This document shows, in pieces, positions 24,986 to 35,189 of a DNA stretch of 64,000 bases. The stretch comes from Halorientalis marina. GTDB lineage: Archaea; Halobacteriota; Halobacteria; Halobacteriales; Haloarculaceae. Location of the stretch: the NCBI RefSeq assembly GCF_023028345.1, contig NZ_CP095487.1, forward strand, positions 2,170,001-2,234,000, read 5' to 3'. The position numbers were made by a program, and so were the translations under genes. The notes under the pieces were generated by a model that was not told the DNA's origin, did not search any database, and saw only the letters and a list, made by a program, of their open reading frames with translations. Within the stretch, counting starts at the first letter, position 1. Each line of letters begins with the position of its first letter.

Positions 24986-25540
24986 ATGGCGCAGGTCTGT
25001 CTCGTCGGCGACCCCGAGGTGAATCTGCGGTACGAACTGCTCTCCCGGGAGACCGCCCGCGACGCCCTCGCGACCTACGACCTGCGAGAACCGTACGAGA
25101 ACACGGTGGCCGTCGAGACGGTGAGCCTGGGCAGTGCCGTTGCCCTCCTGAACGACCTGAACTGGTATCTCGTTCGCTTCGCCCGTGACGCCTTCGTCCG
25201 CGAGGAAAGCGTCAGCGAGACGGAGTGGCTCTCCCGCGCCGTCGCCACGGGCCTCCGCGACGACGCCGTCGACCCGGAGGAGACCGACCGCTTCCTGAAG
25301 CTCTACGGGGTCGTCGACGAAGAGAACGGGGCCGACGACGACGGGAGCGAAGGCGAGGACGGTGAGGAGAGCGAGGTCGACGGTGAGGGGGCGGGCGAGG
25401 ACGCACCCCCGGAACTCGTCGAACCGATGTACGTGACGCGCACGGGTCGGAGCCTCCCGGAGTACGACCTCCGACCGGTCACCGACACGCTGACCGTCCG
25501 GGTGACGGAAGAGGAGTTCGGCGGGGAACGCCAGCGGTAG
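24986..25540 (+). CDS. DUF5804-like haloarchaeal protein
   Basis: This 184-residue protein opens MAQVCLVGDPEVNLRYELL and ends RPVTDTLTVRVTEEEFGG, a pattern I associate with the haloarchaeal DUF5804 family, whose function is unknown. A disordered acidic stretch of about 30 residues interrupts the middle. ATG 24986 was preferred to GTG 24974. Its stop touches the stop of the convergent 53-residue gene. Confidence 0.72.
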   Translation: MAQVCLVGDPEVNLRYELLSRETARDALATYDLREPYENTVAVETVSLGSAVALLNDLNWYLVRFARDAFVREESVSETEWLSRAVATGLRDDAVDPEETDRFLKLYGVVDEENGADDDGSEGEDGEESEVDGEGAGEDAPPELVEPMYVTRTGRSLPEYDLRPVTDTLTVRVTEEEFGGERQR

Positions 25541-25702
25541 TCACTCGATCTCGGCGAGGGAGTCGTACTCCGCCCAGCACTCGCAGTCGAGGTCGTCGAT
25601 GGCGGTGACTTCGTCGGGGAGGTCCGAGATGGGCATTCCGTCGGCGGCTGCCTCGCAGCCATCGTCGTGGACCGTGAAATCCTCGGAGGACATCATCGGC
25701 AT
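25541..25702 (-). CDS. 53-residue acidic cysteine-containing protein
   Basis: The minus strand encodes a 53-residue protein, MPMMSSEDFTVHDDGCEAAA... ending CECWAEYDSLAEIE. It has three cysteines (DGCEAA and the CEC pair), a strongly acidic composition typical of real haloarchaeal proteins, and a weak TATA-like TTCTTTGTC about 22-30 bases upstream of 25702. It is too short for usual gene-calling limits. It may bind metal through the cysteines; function unknown. The start could also be the internal MMSSED at 25696. Confidence 0.68.
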   Translation of the reverse strand: MPMMSSEDFTVHDDGCEAAADGMPISDLPDEVTAIDDLDCECWAEYDSLAEIE

Positions 25703-25765
25703 ATCAGTGCCTCCGGTCGAACGACAAAGAACGTACTGCCTGTGTCGGCAGTAACAAGAGCGGGC

Positions 25766-26767
<1,002 letters not shown>

Positions 26768-26893
26768 TACGCCCGCGTTGGCCGGCCCGGTACAAGTGCC
26801 CGCCGCCTCCGGCAGGCCGTGCCGTGGCCGGTGACGGGCAGACACGAGCGTAGCGCCCGCGGACCCGCGACTCACCGATTCACACTTCGACTA

Positions 26894-26901
26894 GGTTTAA
26901 C
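26894..26901 (+). promoter_or_regulatory. TATA-like box for the PAS histidine kinase
   Basis: GGTTTAAC lies 24-31 bases before the ATG at 26925, consistent with a leaderless transcript. Confidence 0.5.
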
Positions 26902-26924
26902 CGCTGGGTCGGGAACCCTCGTGT

Positions 26925-29558
26925 ATGGTGGGTGCGGTGGTCGGATTCGTCGGCACCGGCTTCGCAGTGCCGGCCGACCTGACGCCACGCGACTGTGCTC
27001 GGCGATTGGACGACGCCCTCCCCGAGGCGCAGGTCGTCTTCCACGAGACGCCAGCGGCCGCGCTGGCGGACGACGCGTCGGCGCTCGACTGTCTCGTGAA
27101 CGGGACGGCCTTCGCGGACGGTGCCAGCGAGTTCATCGAGCGGCTTCGAGGGAGGAGCGGCGACGTGCCGGTCCTCCACCTCGCAGCGGGCCCGGACGAG
27201 TGTGTCCCTGCGAGCGCGTTCGACGCGGGTGTGACCGACGTGTGCTGTCTCACGACGGCGGCGGAGCCGATGCAGGCGCTCGAACGGGCCGTCCGTGGAG
27301 TCGTCGCCACCGGGGAGCACGACCCGTTCGCGTCCGACACCGGAGTCGGCGCCGAGTCCCCGATGGGGACGACGGGCCAGTTCGAGTACCGCGACCTGGT
27401 CGAACGGCTCCCGGACCCGGTCTTCGTCTTCGGCACGGACGGGACCATCAGGTTCGTCAACGACGCCATCGAGGCGTTGACCGGGTACGACCCGGCGGCC
27501 CTCGTCGGCGAGGACGTGTCCGTCCTCGTCGAGGACGACGCCACCGGCGCGGGCAGGCCGACCGCCGGCCTGCTCGACGACGACCGGGCGACGGGGACCG
27601 TCGAGGTCACGCTCCGGACGGCCGACGGGGAGTCGATTCCCACGGAGACGCATCTGGCGCTGTTACCGCCGGACGACGGGGTCCCGTTCCGGGGGACCGT
27701 CGCCGTCGTCCGGGACATCACGGAGCGGACGGAGACACGACAGCGCCTCCGGCGGACGAAACAGCGGTATCGGCGACTCGTCGAGCAGAACCTCTTTGGC
27801 ATCTACATCGTCCAGAACGAGCGCATCGAGTACGCCAACCCGAAGGCGGCGGACCTGTTCGGCTACGACCCCGACGAGATGGTCAGTGAACTCTCGGTCT
27901 TCGACATCGTCGCGCCCGAGGACCACGACCGGCTCGCGGAGAACATCCGCCGGCGCGAACAGGGCGAGGAGCGCGAGATCCAGTACGAACTGACCGGCCG
28001 CCGGAAGGACGGGACGGAGTTCGAGTTCGAGGTCCACAGCGGCCGCATCGAGTACGAGGGCGAGCCGGCACTGCTCGGTGCCGTCGTCGACATCACGGAC
28101 CGCAAGGAGCGCGAGCGGGAACTCGCCCAGTACGAGACGATCGTCGAGACGGTGCCGGACGCCGTGTTCGTGACGGACGGAAACGACGTGATCGTTGGCG
28201 GGAACGACAACTTCGCGGCCCTGCTCGGACTCGACTACGAGGACGTCATCGGGACCGATAGCGACGAACTCGTCGCCGAGGGGCGGTTCGGCGGGACGCT
28301 CCGTGACGAAATCAGACGCGTCGTCCCGGACCTGCTCGCGGCTGACTCGCCCGTTGACGAGGCTCGTGTCGAGTTCGAGGCGCTCCGGGGTGACGACGAC
28401 CCGCGACTCGTCTGCGAGGCGCGGGTCGCGCTCCGGCCCCACGACGGGGGGTACGAGGGGATCATCGGCGTCGTGCGCGACATCACGGAGCGCAAGGAGC
28501 GTATCGAGGAACTCGAACGCTACGAGACGCTGGTCCAGACCGTCCCGGACGCGGTGTTCGCGCTGGACGCCGAGGGTCGCCTCGACCTCCACAACGCGGC
28601 GTGTCTCTCCCAGTTCGGCCTCGACGCGGAGACGGTCGCGCGCGAGCGGCCACACTTCTCGTCGTTCGTCGCCGCGGAGGACGAGGACCGCCTCGAACGG
28701 GCGACGAGGCGGCTCCTCTCGGACCGGTACGACACGGGCGACAAGGCGGTCGTGGAGTGTACGGGCGTGACGACCGACGGGCGGCGCTTCCCCGCCGAGA
28801 ACCACTTCACGGCGATGCTCGACGCGGACGGTGACCTCCGGGGCATCACCGGTATCCTGCGGGACGTCACCGAACGCGAGCAGCGCCGCGAGCGCCTGGC
28901 GGTCCTCGACCGCGTCCTCAGACACAACCTCCGCAACGACCTCGGCGTGATGATCGCGGCCGCCGACGCGCTCGCCGACGAGTTCCGAACCGAATACGAC
29001 GACCCCGAGAACGCGCGGATGGCCGACGACGTGGCTGTGTCCGGGCGGGACCTCCTCGACATCAGCGAGGAGGTCCGGCGCATCCAGTCGGCGCTGGAAC
29101 GGGACCGCGGCGAGGTCCCGTCGGTCGACGCCGTCGCAGTCGTGACCGACGTGGTCGACTCCGTGCACGAGGCCCATCCCGACGCGGACCTCCGGCTCGA
29201 CCTCCCGGAGCGGGCGCCCGTCGAGGCCGGCGAATCGCTTGCACTCGCCGTCGAACACCTCGTCGAGAACGGCATCGTCCACAGCGACGGGCCGCCGACG
29301 GTGACGGTGCGCATCGACGAGGAGGACACGGACCGCGGCGACTGGTACGAGATTACGGTCGCGGACGACGGACCCGGCATCCCGGAGCAAGAGCGGGTCG
29401 TCGTCGACGAGGACACCGAGGCGACACCGCTCAAACACGGGAGCGGCCTGGGTCTCTGGGCAGTCTCCTGGATCGTCGGCTCGTTCGACGGCACCATCGA
29501 CATTCGGTCCGACGACGAAGGGAGCGTCGTGACGGTCAGGCTCCGCGCGGCGGCCTGA
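26925..29558 (+). CDS. Sensor histidine kinase with four PAS domains
   Basis: This 877-residue soluble kinase starts with a receiver-like domain (about 1-130) in which the phospho-acceptor Asp is replaced by Gly60. Four PAS domains follow (about 152-268, 280-398, 405-525, 535-652), then the H-box VLDRVLRHNLRNDL with phospho-accepting H667. The ATPase domain has VEHLVENGIVHS (N), DDGPGIP (G1) and GSGLGLWAV (G2). No membrane helix is present, so it should sense an internal signal such as redox or a ligand. No response regulator is adjacent. Confidence 0.92.
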   Translation: MVGAVVGFVGTGFAVPADLTPRDCARRLDDALPEAQVVFHETPAAALADDASALDCLVNGTAFADGASEFIERLRGRSGDVPVLHLAAGPDECVPASAFDAGVTDVCCLTTAAEPMQALERAVRGVVATGEHDPFASDTGVGAESPMGTTGQFEYRDLVERLPDPVFVFGTDGTIRFVNDAIEALTGYDPAALVGEDVSVLVEDDATGAGRPTAGLLDDDRATGTVEVTLRTADGESIPTETHLALLPPDDGVPFRGTVAVVRDITERTETRQRLRRTKQRYRRLVEQNLFGIYIVQNERIEYANPKAADLFGYDPDEMVSELSVFDIVAPEDHDRLAENIRRREQGEEREIQYELTGRRKDGTEFEFEVHSGRIEYEGEPALLGAVVDITDRKERERELAQYETIVETVPDAVFVTDGNDVIVGGNDNFAALLGLDYEDVIGTDSDELVAEGRFGGTLRDEIRRVVPDLLAADSPVDEARVEFEALRGDDDPRLVCEARVALRPHDGGYEGIIGVVRDITERKERIEELERYETLVQTVPDAVFALDAEGRLDLHNAACLSQFGLDAETVARERPHFSSFVAAEDEDRLERATRRLLSDRYDTGDKAVVECTGVTTDGRRFPAENHFTAMLDADGDLRGITGILRDVTEREQRRERLAVLDRVLRHNLRNDLGVMIAAADALADEFRTEYDDPENARMADDVAVSGRDLLDISEEVRRIQSALERDRGEVPSVDAVAVVTDVVDSVHEAHPDADLRLDLPERAPVEAGESLALAVEHLVENGIVHSDGPPTVTVRIDEEDTDRGDWYEITVADDGPGIPEQERVVVDEDTEATPLKHGSGLGLWAVSWIVGSFDGTIDIRSDDEGSVVTVRLRAAA

Positions 29559-29577
29559 CCCGTCCACGGAAGCGGCG

Positions 29578-29586
29578 CGGTTAAGC
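29578..29586 (+). promoter_or_regulatory. TATA-like box for the thioredoxin-like gene
   Basis: CGGTTAAGC lies 24-32 bases before the ATG at 29610, at the expected spacing for a leaderless mRNA. Confidence 0.45.
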
Positions 29587-29609
29587 CCCTGGCCCGTCAA
29601 CTCCGAGCC

Positions 29610-30011
29610 ATGACCGACGAGGGACGCCTGTCCACGATGGAACCGAATCCGGTGTGGGACGAAGAATCCTACCCAGACACCGTCGATACGCTCGCCGAAC
29701 ACGCCGACGACCTGGTCTACAAGGTCTGGGGCGGCGACTGGTGCAAGGACTGTCGCGCCCAGCTCCCCGACTTCGGAGCCGCGCTCGCGGCCGCGGAAGT
29801 CCCCGAGGACCACATCGAGCACTACCCGACCGAGAAGGAGGAGGACGGCTCGAAGACCGGCCCCGGCGTCGAGGAGTACGGTATCGAGTACATCCCGACC
29901 GTCGTCGTCGAGCAAGACGGCGAGGAAGTGGCGCGATTCGTCGAGGAGGAATCCCAGCCCATCGCGGTCTACCTCGCGGAGCGGCTGGCGGACCTCGAAG
30001 CCGAGGCCTGA
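29610..30011 (+). CDS. Thioredoxin-fold protein with WCKDC motif
   Basis: This 133-residue thioredoxin-fold protein has the redox motif GGDWCKDCRAQL (C45, C48) and the cis-proline region YIPTVVV. It is expected to be a cytoplasmic thiol-disulfide oxidoreductase; WCKDC differs from the classic WCGPC, so its redox potential probably differs. ATG 29637 is an alternative start. It converges with a YyaL-type thioredoxin-fold gene 18 bases away. Confidence 0.85.
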   Translation: MTDEGRLSTMEPNPVWDEESYPDTVDTLAEHADDLVYKVWGGDWCKDCRAQLPDFGAALAAAEVPEDHIEHYPTEKEEDGSKTGPGVEEYGIEYIPTVVVEQDGEEVARFVEEESQPIAVYLAERLADLEAEA

Positions 30012-30029
30012 GCGTCGAACGCGCCGCAG

Positions 30030-32147
30030 CTACTCTCCGGCGGCTCCACCGTCCGCGAACCAGTCCAGTGCGTCGTCGATGTCGTGGGTTGGCGGCGAAC
30101 AGGCGAAGTTCCGACAGGCGTAGACAGTCGGCTCTCCGTCACGTGCCTCGCGGTCGGCCCAGATCGGCGGTGCCTCGTCCAGCCCCAGGGTATCGAGCCA
30201 GTCGTCAAGCCCGTCCTCGGTGGGCGGGCGGACCGTCAGCAGCCGACCGGGGAGGTACGTCTCGCCGATGCGCGCTCGCCAGTCCGCGGGGAGCGTGTCC
30301 GCGGCGACCGTGAGTTCGGTTTGCCCGCTCGCGAAGCCCTCGGCCGCGAGCGCGAGTGAGGCGTGCTGGAGGGGGTTCCCCTCGATGGCGCTGCCGTGGG
30401 TCCGGAGGACGCCCTCGGCCACGTCCGCGAAGCCCGACCGGGGCAGGAAGTGGTCGAGTTCGAGCAGGAGTTCGGCGGCCACGCCCGCGCTGGACGGTGT
30501 CGACTGGTCGTTGAGTTCCTGCGGCCGCGCGACGAGTTCCTCGCCACCCTCGGGCGTGAAGTAGAGCGTGCCGGCCTCGTCGTCCCAGAAGGCCTCCTCG
30601 ATGGCACGTGCGACGTCGAGCGCGAACGCGAGGTGGTCCACGTCGCCGGTCGCCTGGTAGAGGTCGAGTGCCCCCCGACCGAGGAAGGCGTAGTCCTCCA
30701 GGTAGCCGTCGATTTTCACCTCGCCGTCCTTGTACCGCCGAGAGAGGCGTTTCTCGTCCGCGTCCCAGAGCTGGTCGCGGCAGAAGTCGAGCGCGGCTCT
30801 ACCCGTCTCGCTCAGGTCGTCGTCGCCGAGGACGAGCGCGCCTTCGGCGAACGCGGAGATCAGCAGGCCGTTCCAGCCGGCGAGGACCTTTTCGTCCCGG
30901 CCTGGCCTGACGCGGTCGCTCCGGGCCTCGAACAGGGCTTCTTTGCCCCGGTCGATGTGGTCCTCGATGTCGACCTCGGGGAGGTCGTAGGCATCCGCGA
31001 GGTCGGTCACGGAGGCACCGGCGGTCAAGACCGTCTTCCCCTCGAAATTACCCGCTTCGGTGATTCCGAAGCGGTCACAGACGATGTCGGCGGTCAGTTC
31101 GTCCTCGACCGCGTCCCGAACTTCCGCGGGCGTCCAGACGTAGAACTTCCCTTCCTCGCCCTCGCTCTGGGCGTCGAGCGTGCTGAAGAACCCACCGTCG
31201 GGGTGGGTCAGTTCTCGCTCGACGAACGCGAAGGTCTCGTGGGCAACGTCGGCGTATCGCTCCGTCCCGAACAGCTGGTAGCCCGCGAGGACCGCCCGCG
31301 TGATTTCGGCGTTGTCGTAGAGCATCTTCTCGAAGTGCGGGACGGTCCAGTCGCGGTCCGTGCAGTAGCGGTGGAAACCGCCGCCCACGTGGTCGTAGAG
31401 GCCGCCGTCGACCATCGCGTCGATGGCTTCCCTGGCAACGTCGCGGTACTCCTCGCGCCCGGAGTGTTCGCACGCGCGGAGGAGGATGTGCACGCGGCCG
31501 GTCTGAGGGAACTTCTGGCCGCGGCCCCAGCCGCCGTGCTCGCGGTCGGCGCCGCGGAGGGCGGCTTTCGCAGCCGTCTCCAGCGTGTCACCGCCAGGCG
31601 TCTCGTCGGCCGGCTCGGGCGTTTCCTCGAGTTCGCCACGGACCGCGTCGGTCCACTTCTCGGCACGGCCTTCGAGTTCCTCGCGGTCGTTCTCCCAGGA
31701 GTCGCGGATGCGTTCGAGCAGATCGCCGAAGCCCGGCATCCCGCGGCGGGGTTCCTTCGGGAAGTAGGTGCCGACGAAGAAGGGCTTCCCCTCGGGCGTG
31801 AGCCAGACCGAGAGAGGCCATCCCCCCTGCCCGCTGGTCATCTGGCAGATGGTCTGATAGATGCTGTCGAGGTCGGGTCGTTCCTCGCGGTCGACCTTGA
31901 TGGGGACGAAGTGTTCGTTGAGCGTCCGGGCGATTCCCTCGTCCTCGAAGCTCTCCTCTTCCATCACGTGACACCAGTGACAGGCCGAATAGCCGACGGA
32001 GAGGAAGATGGGCACGTCCCGTTCCGCCGCGGCGTCGAGGGCTCGTTCGTCCCATGGCTGCCAGTTGACGGGGTTGTCGGCGTGCTGGCGGAGGTAGGGG
32101 CTTTCCTCCTCGTCGAGGCGGTTGCGGTCAGCCGCTGTGTCGCTCAT
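30030..32147 (-). CDS. YyaL/SPATA20-like thioredoxin-domain protein (DUF255)
   Basis: This 705-residue protein has an N-terminal thioredoxin-like DUF255 domain with SPYLRQHADNPVNWQPW and SVGYSACHWCHVMEEESF (C56, C59). An alpha/alpha-toroid domain similar to GlcNAc 2-epimerase or glycoside hydrolase folds follows. Homologues from bacteria to human SPATA20 are conserved but have no agreed function. The length is normal for the family. Its 5' end faces purD divergently across 107 bases. Confidence 0.93.
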   Translation of the reverse strand: MSDTAADRNRLDEEESPYLRQHADNPVNWQPWDERALDAAAERDVPIFLSVGYSACHWCHVMEEESFEDEGIARTLNEHFVPIKVDREERPDLDSIYQTICQMTSGQGGWPLSVWLTPEGKPFFVGTYFPKEPRRGMPGFGDLLERIRDSWENDREELEGRAEKWTDAVRGELEETPEPADETPGGDTLETAAKAALRGADREHGGWGRGQKFPQTGRVHILLRACEHSGREEYRDVAREAIDAMVDGGLYDHVGGGFHRYCTDRDWTVPHFEKMLYDNAEITRAVLAGYQLFGTERYADVAHETFAFVERELTHPDGGFFSTLDAQSEGEEGKFYVWTPAEVRDAVEDELTADIVCDRFGITEAGNFEGKTVLTAGASVTDLADAYDLPEVDIEDHIDRGKEALFEARSDRVRPGRDEKVLAGWNGLLISAFAEGALVLGDDDLSETGRAALDFCRDQLWDADEKRLSRRYKDGEVKIDGYLEDYAFLGRGALDLYQATGDVDHLAFALDVARAIEEAFWDDEAGTLYFTPEGGEELVARPQELNDQSTPSSAGVAAELLLELDHFLPRSGFADVAEGVLRTHGSAIEGNPLQHASLALAAEGFASGQTELTVAADTLPADWRARIGETYLPGRLLTVRPPTEDGLDDWLDTLGLDEAPPIWADREARDGEPTVYACRNFACSPPTHDIDDALDWFADGGAAGE

Positions 32148-32229
32148 ACCCCGGCCTACGTGACGAGGCTACTAAAACACGGGAACAGCGATTTCGGGCC
32201 ACTCGCGGCCACTGATGGCAACGCTTACG

Positions 32230-32243
32230 TGACACGGGTGTCA
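32230..32243 (+). promoter_or_regulatory. Palindrome overlapping the purD promoter
   Basis: TGACACGGGTGTCA has perfect 6-bp inverted arms (TGACAC/GTGTCA) around GG. It lies 12-25 bases before the purD ATG at 32255, directly after a weak TATA-like CTTACG (32224-32229), so it would cover the transcription start. It is a candidate repressor operator. Confidence 0.5.
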
Positions 32244-32254
32244 GCGTTTCCGAT

Positions 32255-33544
32255 ATGACAGAATCCGTGCTGCTCGTGGGCGGCGGCGGTCGGGAGCACG
32301 CCATCGCTCGCGCACTCGCCGACTCGGCCGCCGACCTCTACGCCTGCGCCGGGAACCGGAACCCGGGGATCGCCGACCTCGCCGAGGCGTTCGAGACGCT
32401 GGATACCACCACGCCCCCCGCCGTCGTCTCCTTCGCCGAGGATGTCGGCGCCACGCTCGCGGTCATCGGCCCCGAGGCCGCCCTCGAAGCCGGCGTCGCC
32501 GACGCCCTCGACGACGCGGGCATCTACACGTTCGGTCCACAGGCCGAAGAGGCCCGCATCGAGACGGATAAGGGCTTTCAGCGACGGTTCATGGCCGAGC
32601 ACGACATCCCCGGCTGCCCCGACTTCGAGGAGTTCCGGGACACCGAAGCCGCCTGCGAGTACATCGACGAGTACGACGGCGACCTCGCGGTCAAGCCCGC
32701 CGGCCTGACCGGGGGCAAGGGCGTCCGCGTCATCGGCGACCAGGTCACCGCCGCGGAAGCCAAGGAGTACATCCGCGAGTCCGGCTACGACCGCGTCGTC
32801 CTCGAAGAGCGACTCGTCGGGGAGGAGTTCACGATCCAGGGGTTCGTCGCGAACGGACAACTACGGGTCACGCCGGCCGTGCAGGACCACAAACGTGCCT
32901 ACGAGGGCGACGTCGGGCCCAACACCGGCGGCATGGGCAGTTACAGCGACGCCAGCCTCGAGCTCCCGTTCATGGTCCGCGAGGAGTACACCGACGCCGT
33001 CGACATCATGGAGGCCGTCGTCGACGCTCTCGACGGCTACAAGGGCGTTCTCTACGGTCAGTTCATGCTCACCGCAGACGGCATCAAGGTCGTCGAGTTC
33101 AACGCCCGCTTCGGGGACCCCGAAGCCATGAACACGCTCCCGGTTCTCACCACCGACTTCCTCGACGTCGTCACCGCAGCTCGCGACGGCGACGACCTCC
33201 CCAAACTCAGTTTCCGGAAGCAGGCCACGGTCTGTAAGTACGCCGTCCCCGACGGCTACCCAACCGACCCCGACGCCGGTGCGAAAGTCACCATCGACGA
33301 GGATTCGGCCGGCGACGCGCTCCTCTTTTACGCCAGCGTCGACGAGCGCGACGACGGCATCTACACCACCACCTCCCGCTCCTACGCCGTCGTCGGCGTT
33401 GCCGGTTCCATCACGGAAGCCGAAGAAATCGCCGAGGACGCGCTCCAGCGCGCCGGCACGGAAGGACTCCGTGTTCGCCACGACATCGGCAAGCCCGACC
33501 TCGTCCAGCAGCGGATCGACCACATGGCCGAACTTCGCGAGTGA
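32255..33544 (+). CDS. purD: Phosphoribosylamine-glycine ligase
   Basis: This 429-residue ATP-grasp enzyme catalyses the second step of purine synthesis, joining phosphoribosylamine and glycine. It shows LLVGGGGREHAIARAL at the N-terminus, KPAGLTGGKGVRV in the ATP-binding region, NTGGMGSYS, and VEFNARFGDPEAMNTLP in the catalytic loop. Length and start are normal. A palindrome at its promoter suggests repression. Confidence 0.97.
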   Translation: MTESVLLVGGGGREHAIARALADSAADLYACAGNRNPGIADLAEAFETLDTTTPPAVVSFAEDVGATLAVIGPEAALEAGVADALDDAGIYTFGPQAEEARIETDKGFQRRFMAEHDIPGCPDFEEFRDTEAACEYIDEYDGDLAVKPAGLTGGKGVRVIGDQVTAAEAKEYIRESGYDRVVLEERLVGEEFTIQGFVANGQLRVTPAVQDHKRAYEGDVGPNTGGMGSYSDASLELPFMVREEYTDAVDIMEAVVDALDGYKGVLYGQFMLTADGIKVVEFNARFGDPEAMNTLPVLTTDFLDVVTAARDGDDLPKLSFRKQATVCKYAVPDGYPTDPDAGAKVTIDEDSAGDALLFYASVDERDDGIYTTTSRSYAVVGVAGSITEAEEIAEDALQRAGTEGLRVRHDIGKPDLVQQRIDHMAELRE

Positions 33545-33595
33545 GCAGCCCCGTTTTCGGTTGGTTTCAAGACACCCGGCGGTGAATCACGGGAC

Positions 33596-34096
33596 GTGAC
33601 AGACGACGAGGCTCCGGAGCGACACGAGCGAGTCACGGCCCACGCGACACCCGGACCACGGAACTCCCTCCGGCACTGGCTCGACGCTCGCAATCCCCTC
33701 CAGGTGTATCTCAACTACGTCGTTATCGTCCTGGCTCGGCACTCCCCCAGTCTCTGGCTCACCAGTTGGCTCCTCCGCCGCATCGGGATCACCGTCGGCG
33801 AGGGCGTCTCCTGGGGCCTCGAATCGACGCCCGACGTGTTCTGGCCCGAACTCATTACCGTCGAGGATCACGTCATCGTCGGCTACAACGCCACGATCCT
33901 CTGTCACGAGTTCCTCCAGGACGAGTACCGCACCGGCGAGGTCGTCGTCCGCGAGCGAGCCATGATCGGCGCCGGCGCAATCGTCCTCCCCGGCGTCGAG
34001 ATCGGCGAGGGTGCACAGGTCGCCGCGAACTCGCTCGTGACCGAGGACGTCGACCCTGAGACGACGGTCGCCGGGGTTCCAGCAGAAGAAGTCTGA
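33596..34096 (+). CDS. Hexapeptide-repeat acyltransferase
   Basis: This 166-residue protein has a membrane-associated N-terminal helical part (VYLNYVVIVLARHSPSLWLTS) and a left-handed beta-helix built of hexapeptide repeats (VIVGYNATILCHEF; AMIGAGAIVLPGVEIGEGAQ). It resembles O-acetyltransferases of the DapH/WbbJ kind; the acceptor is unknown. The start is the GTG at 33596. It lies 51 bases after purD. Confidence 0.85.
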   Translation: MTDDEAPERHERVTAHATPGPRNSLRHWLDARNPLQVYLNYVVIVLARHSPSLWLTSWLLRRIGITVGEGVSWGLESTPDVFWPELITVEDHVIVGYNATILCHEFLQDEYRTGEVVVRERAMIGAGAIVLPGVEIGEGAQVAANSLVTEDVDPETTVAGVPAEEV

Positions 34097-34097
34097 G

Positions 34098-35189
34098 TTA
34101 CTCGTAGTAGGCGTCCTGCTCGAGCGTTGCGTTATCGATAAGATACTGCGCGATCTCCGGTCTCGTCACCTCGTCGTTGTAGACCCGCTCCGCGTAGGTG
34201 GAGTTGACAGTGTACATCCGCCGTGTATCGTACGTCCCGTTCGGCGTTTCGTAGACCTCCTCGATGGATAGTCTCGTCCAATTGCGCGAGCCGAAGTCCT
34301 CGTCGGCAGCGAGTTTCCCGTATTCGTCGAGTATCAAGTGATACTCGTCCATATGATCGTACAGATGCGTGTCCGTCGGGGGCGTCGTCGTCGTGTAGGT
34401 GAGAAACACTTGTCTCCCCGACTGGTTGACGTGGACGCCAGTGATGTTGGTGTCAATGGTCTCTACCTCGAGGTTGGACTCAAGGGTTTCAGCATATGGA
34501 GAGGAGAATGTACCTTCGTTTGGACGGTGAACAGCTGATGAAGTACCTACGGAACCTCGTACATAGCCGCTAGTGGTCCAGTCTTTCAACTGAAATACCC
34601 AGGCACCGGCCCAATTATATTCAATACGATGTTTGAACAACAGAGATTCATTATACCGGGTAAGTACTCGTACCTGAGAAATATTCCAGTCTCCTTCGTT
34701 ATAGACTGCCTCCCGTTTCAGGACTGTTGCAAAAGCGATACTGATCTTACCTAGACTATTCCTGAGAGGTTGGGTAGACAAATTTTCCAGATTCTGGGAC
34801 ACAATGAGAATATTTTGATCGTCAGGCGGGACTTCTCGGATTCGGACCTCGGTGATATTGATATCAACTCTGTCATAACGACCAGGCTCGTATGGATTAT
34901 TTAATTGACTGAGACGAGCAGAATCATTTGTTATGATGTTGTAGAATTGTTGTGTGTAATCGTCGGAATCGTTGGTGTCTTTTACCGAACCATTGTTCTC
35001 TCTGTTCGGTGTTGACGTAGACTGGTCAGTTACTGATGTTGAGGTAGTAGTAGCAGTAGTAGTGGTTCCGACGGTTGCTGTTTCCGGTTGGATCTGCTGT
35101 TCTGATGTCTTTTCAGGAAGTTGTGACCCGCTACAACCAGAGATTATCATCAGTATGCAGACGGCTACCGAGAAGTGGACTCTATTCAT
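34098..35189 (-). CDS. AT-rich lipoprotein of unknown function
   Basis: This 363-residue predicted lipoprotein has a signal peptide ending in the lipobox ISGC with C19. A Thr/Ser-rich linker (about 35-65) follows, then a beta-rich extracellular domain with many sequons. The family is not recognised. The part from about 34560 to its start is clearly AT-richer than the surrounding genome, with codon use unlike its neighbours, which points to horizontal origin. It overlaps the PKD gene upstream by eight bases. Confidence 0.75.
   Translation of the reverse strand: MNRVHFSVAVCILMIISGCSGSQLPEKTSEQQIQPETATVGTTTTATTTSTSVTDQSTSTPNRENNGSVKDTNDSDDYTQQFYNIITNDSARLSQLNNPYEPGRYDRVDINITEVRIREVPPDDQNILIVSQNLENLSTQPLRNSLGKISIAFATVLKREAVYNEGDWNISQVRVLTRYNESLLFKHRIEYNWAGAWVFQLKDWTTSGYVRGSVGTSSAVHRPNEGTFSSPYAETLESNLEVETIDTNITGVHVNQSGRQVFLTYTTTTPPTDTHLYDHMDEYHLILDEYGKLAADEDFGSRNWTRLSIEEVYETPNGTYDTRRMYTVNSTYAERVYNDEVTRPEIAQYLIDNATLEQDAYYE

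Noticed and set aside
30363..32258. Plus-strand open frame of 631 codons over the YyaL-like gene
   Set aside because: The minus-strand gene has strong family motifs; the plus-strand reading has none.
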